Origin: an uncultured beta proteobacterium | GTDB lineage: Bacteria > Pseudomonadota > Gammaproteobacteria > Burkholderiales > Burkholderiaceae_C | Length of the DNA stretch: 64,000 nucleotides | Reading direction: 5' to 3' | Assembly (NCBI GenBank): GCA_903869595.1 | Contig: CAIPZV010000060.1 | Location: 1 to 64,000, forward strand | Part shown: in pieces, positions 61,947 to 64,000 of the stretch | Numbering within the stretch: the first letter of the stretch is position 1 | Layout: every line of letters begins with the position of its first letter | Position numbers and translations under genes: made by a program | Notes under the pieces: generated by a model | What the model was told of the DNA's origin: nothing | Databases searched by the model: none | Seen by the model: only the letters and a program-made list of their open reading frames with translations

Positions 61947-64000
61947 ATGCGCCCAACCGCCCCGACACAAACCACACCGCCCTACATCCCGCAGATCCGC
62001 CTCTACCAAGAGTGGCTGCAAAGCACACGCCAATTGCAGTTTGCCGACTACCGCGCGCTGTGGCACTGGTCGGTCACGGATTTGGATGCTTTCTGGCAAA
62101 GCATTTGGGACTACTTCGATATGCAATCGCCCATGCCCCACAGTGCGGTGCTGGCGCGCAATGTGATGCCCGGTGCCCAGTGGTTTACGGGCGCACAAGC
62201 CAACTATGCGCAACAGGTTTTTCGCCATGTGCAGGCAGCGCATGCTGCAGGTTTTCCGGCCATCATCTGCCAGGATGAATCGGGCCAGGTCACCGAACTT
62301 TCCTGGCCCGAGCTACGCCGCCAGGCCGCTTCGCTAGCCTTGCATTTGCGCGCCCAGGGCGTACAGCCGGGCGACCGCGTAGCGGCCTACCTGCCCAATT
62401 GCCCCGAAGCCATGGTGGCGTTTTTGGCCACCGTATCGCTAGGCGCGGTTTGGAGCATTTGCGCGCCAGACATGGGCACCGCCTCGGTACTGGACCGCTT
62501 TCGCCAGATCGAACCCAAGGTGCTGATCGCCGTCGATGGCGTGCACTACGCCGGACGCGCGCACGAGCGCATGGACGTGGTGCAAGCGCTCAAGGATGCG
62601 CTACCCACGGTGCAACACCTGATCGTGCACCACCACATTGGCACTGCCGCCAGTTCCTCGCTGCCGGTGGCGCGCGCCACCGCGCTGGCCGATACGCTGC
62701 AAGCCGATAGCGCAGCAACGGATGCCTTCGAGCCCCTGTGGCTGCCCTTTGACCATCCTTTGTGGATTGTGTATTCCAGCGGTACCACCGGCCTGCCCAA
62801 GCCCATCGTGCATGGCCACGGCGGCACAGTGCTGGTGGCGCTGGCCCTGAAGATTTTGCATAACGACGTGGGCTGTAGCTACCAGCCCAATAGCTGGGGC
62901 GAGCGCTACCACTGGTACAGCTCCACCGGCTGGGTGATGTGGAACGCACAAATGAGCGGCCTGCTCAACGGTACCACCTGCGTGATTTACGACGGCAACC
63001 CCTCCGGCCCCAAAGACGCGCCCGATTGGGGCACTTTGTGGCGCTTTGCCGCCGCCAACCGGGTGACTTTTTTCGGCGCGGGTGCCGCCTTTTATGCCAA
63101 TTGCCAAAAAGCTGGGCTGGACTTGGCCAGCCTGGGTGATCTGTCGCGTATCCGCGCCCTGGGCACCACCGGCTCGCCGCTGGCACCGGAAACGCAAAAC
63201 TGGGGTAGTGCCCAGTTCCGTGCGGTGCGCGCCGCCGCCCCAGCGCAAGCCTGGCCAGACGCCGATATCTGGTGGTGCAATATTTCGGGCGGCACCGACT
63301 TTTGCGGCGCATTTATCGGCGGTAACCGCGAACTGCCGCAAGAGCCTGGCGTGATGCAATGCCGTTTGCTGGGTTGCGCGGTTGAAGCTTGGAACGAAGC
63401 GGGTGAACCGGTGGTTGGCGAAGTGGGTGAACTGGTCTGCAGCCAGCCCATCCCCTCTATGCCCCTGTATTTTTGGGGCGACCCTGAAAACCAGCGCTAC
63501 CTGGCCAGCTATTTTGAGATGTACCCCAAAGGCCTGGGGCGCCAACCCGGCGGTGGCGATGCCGCGCCCGAGACTGGCGGCGTCTGGCGCCACGGCGACT
63601 GGCTACGCATAGGCGCCCAAGGCGCTTTGCAAGAGGGCTGCGTGATTTATGGACGCAGCGACGCCACCATCAACCGCCACGGTCTGCGCATGGGCACCAG
63701 CGAGATTTACAGCGCCGTCGAGGCCTTGCCCGAAGTGCTGGACAGCATGGTGGTGGACCTGGAATACCTGGGCCGCGAAAGCTATATGCCGCTGTTTGTG
63801 GTGCTGCGCCCTGGGACGGCACTTGATGAGGCGCTCACGGCCCGGATTCGCGAAAGCATCCGCAGCGCCCTGAGCCCGCGTTTTTTGCCCAACGCCATCT
63901 TCCAGGTGGCCGAAATCCCGCGCACCCTGTCGGGCAAAAAGCAGGAACTGCCCATCAAGAAGCTGATGCTGGGCCAGCCGCTGGAAAAAGTGGTGAACCG
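61947..64000 (+). CDS. aacS: Acetoacetyl-CoA synthetase, 3' end beyond window
   Basis: Activates acetoacetate to acetoacetyl-CoA, linking ketone bodies and polyhydroxybutyrate breakdown to central metabolism. About 684 codons are in the window without a stop. The N-terminal ACS domain includes YQEWLQSTRQLQFADYRALW. The AMP loop is WIVYSSGTTGLPKPIVHGHG from residue 273, then WYSSTGWVMWN, the ISGGTDFCGAF segment and GRSDATINRHGLRMGTSEIY. The catalytic lysine region RTLSGKKQELPIKKL falls just before the edge, so only a short tail is missing. It diverges from the esterase gene, 135 nt apart. Confidence 0.95.
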   Translation, partial: MRPTAPTQTTPPYIPQIRLYQEWLQSTRQLQFADYRALWHWSVTDLDAFWQSIWDYFDMQSPMPHSAVLARNVMPGAQWFTGAQANYAQQVFRHVQAAHAAGFPAIICQDESGQVTELSWPELRRQAASLALHLRAQGVQPGDRVAAYLPNCPEAMVAFLATVSLGAVWSICAPDMGTASVLDRFRQIEPKVLIAVDGVHYAGRAHERMDVVQALKDALPTVQHLIVHHHIGTAASSSLPVARATALADTLQADSAATDAFEPLWLPFDHPLWIVYSSGTTGLPKPIVHGHGGTVLVALALKILHNDVGCSYQPNSWGERYHWYSSTGWVMWNAQMSGLLNGTTCVIYDGNPSGPKDAPDWGTLWRFAAANRVTFFGAGAAFYANCQKAGLDLASLGDLSRIRALGTTGSPLAPETQNWGSAQFRAVRAAAPAQAWPDADIWWCNISGGTDFCGAFIGGNRELPQEPGVMQCRLLGCAVEAWNEAGEPVVGEVGELVCSQPIPSMPLYFWGDPENQRYLASYFEMYPKGLGRQPGGGDAAPETGGVWRHGDWLRIGAQGALQEGCVIYGRSDATINRHGLRMGTSEIYSAVEALPEVLDSMVVDLEYLGRESYMPLFVVLRPGTALDEALTARIRESIRSALSPRFLPNAIFQVAEIPRTLSGKKQELPIKKLMLGQPLEKVVN

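Noticed and set aside
62601..63593. 330-codon frame on the minus strand opposite aacS
   Set aside because: AacS is continuous through this stretch with its catalytic motifs; the antisense frame has none.

Overview
The window is chromosomal DNA of a betaproteobacterium of the order Burkholderiales, most probably family Comamonadaceae. This rests on the conserved order folC / SPOR protein / cvpA / purF / metZ, on prfB-pepN-fbp, on a GC-rich sequence with strongly GC-biased third codon positions, and on the mix of Liv-type and Ssu-type ABC transporters and acyl-CoA ligases. No plasmid, phage or insertion-sequence core is present; genus cannot be fixed from the sequence alone.

Housekeeping left part (1-14,200). 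A tRNA-Ala/Glu/Asp cluster lies next to gltX on the minus strand, followed upstream by metZ, purF, cvpA, a SPOR-domain protein and folC. A plus-strand set follows: an ArsC/Spx-like protein, a PpnP-type nucleoside phosphorylase, argG and a hybrid histidine kinase. Then come an NAD-dependent epimerase, murB and a YajQ-family protein.

Catabolic operon 1 (14,230-26,728, minus strand). A FadR-type GntR regulator heads a long, tightly packed operon: an Rbs-type permease, a periplasmic binding protein, a second permease fused to a strictosidine-synthase-like/SMP-30 beta-propeller, a free-standing degenerate propeller, a double ABC ATPase, a DsbA/2-hydroxychromene-carboxylate-isomerase-like protein, a CaiB-type CoA transferase, an APH-fold kinase and an acyl-CoA ligase. 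The combination suggests uptake of a lactone or similar ester, hydrolysis at the membrane, CoA activation and phosphorylation. An in-register array of 8-bp repeats lies over the annotated start of the regulator.

Middle (26,880-37,190): plsY, a YbaK deacylase, an aldo-keto reductase, an acyl-CoA synthetase, an alpha/beta hydrolase, then prfB (with the programmed +1 frameshift), pepN, fbp and tRNA-Thr(CGT). Directly after tRNA-Thr is a decayed accessory island (37,200-38,830) with two antitoxin genes, a toxin gene carrying an in-frame TGA, and remnants of a PIN toxin, a HigA antitoxin and a tyrosine recombinase.

Purine/ureide region (39,276-57,731). A PucG-like aminotransferase diverges from an operon coding for the three AllF/AllG/AllH (FdrA/YlbE/YlbF) subunits of oxamate carbamoyltransferase, a carbamate kinase and an HpxW-like oxamate amidohydrolase. 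Together they would turn ureidoglycine into oxalurate, oxamate plus carbamoyl phosphate, ATP and finally oxalate plus ammonia. An Ssu/Tau-type ABC transporter, a GntR/FCD regulator, a complete Liv-type ABC transporter and an Asp/Glu/hydantoin (allantoin) racemase follow. A TTGTTAACA(A) palindrome occurs both between pucG and fdrA and in front of the Liv operon, which suggests one regulator for both blocks.

Right end (57,958-64,000): a Tat-type family-5 solute-binding protein without transporter partners, an EamA-family exporter, a repeat-rich junction, an HSL-family esterase whose stop codon lies inside a dispersed repeat, and acetoacetyl-CoA synthetase running off the right edge.
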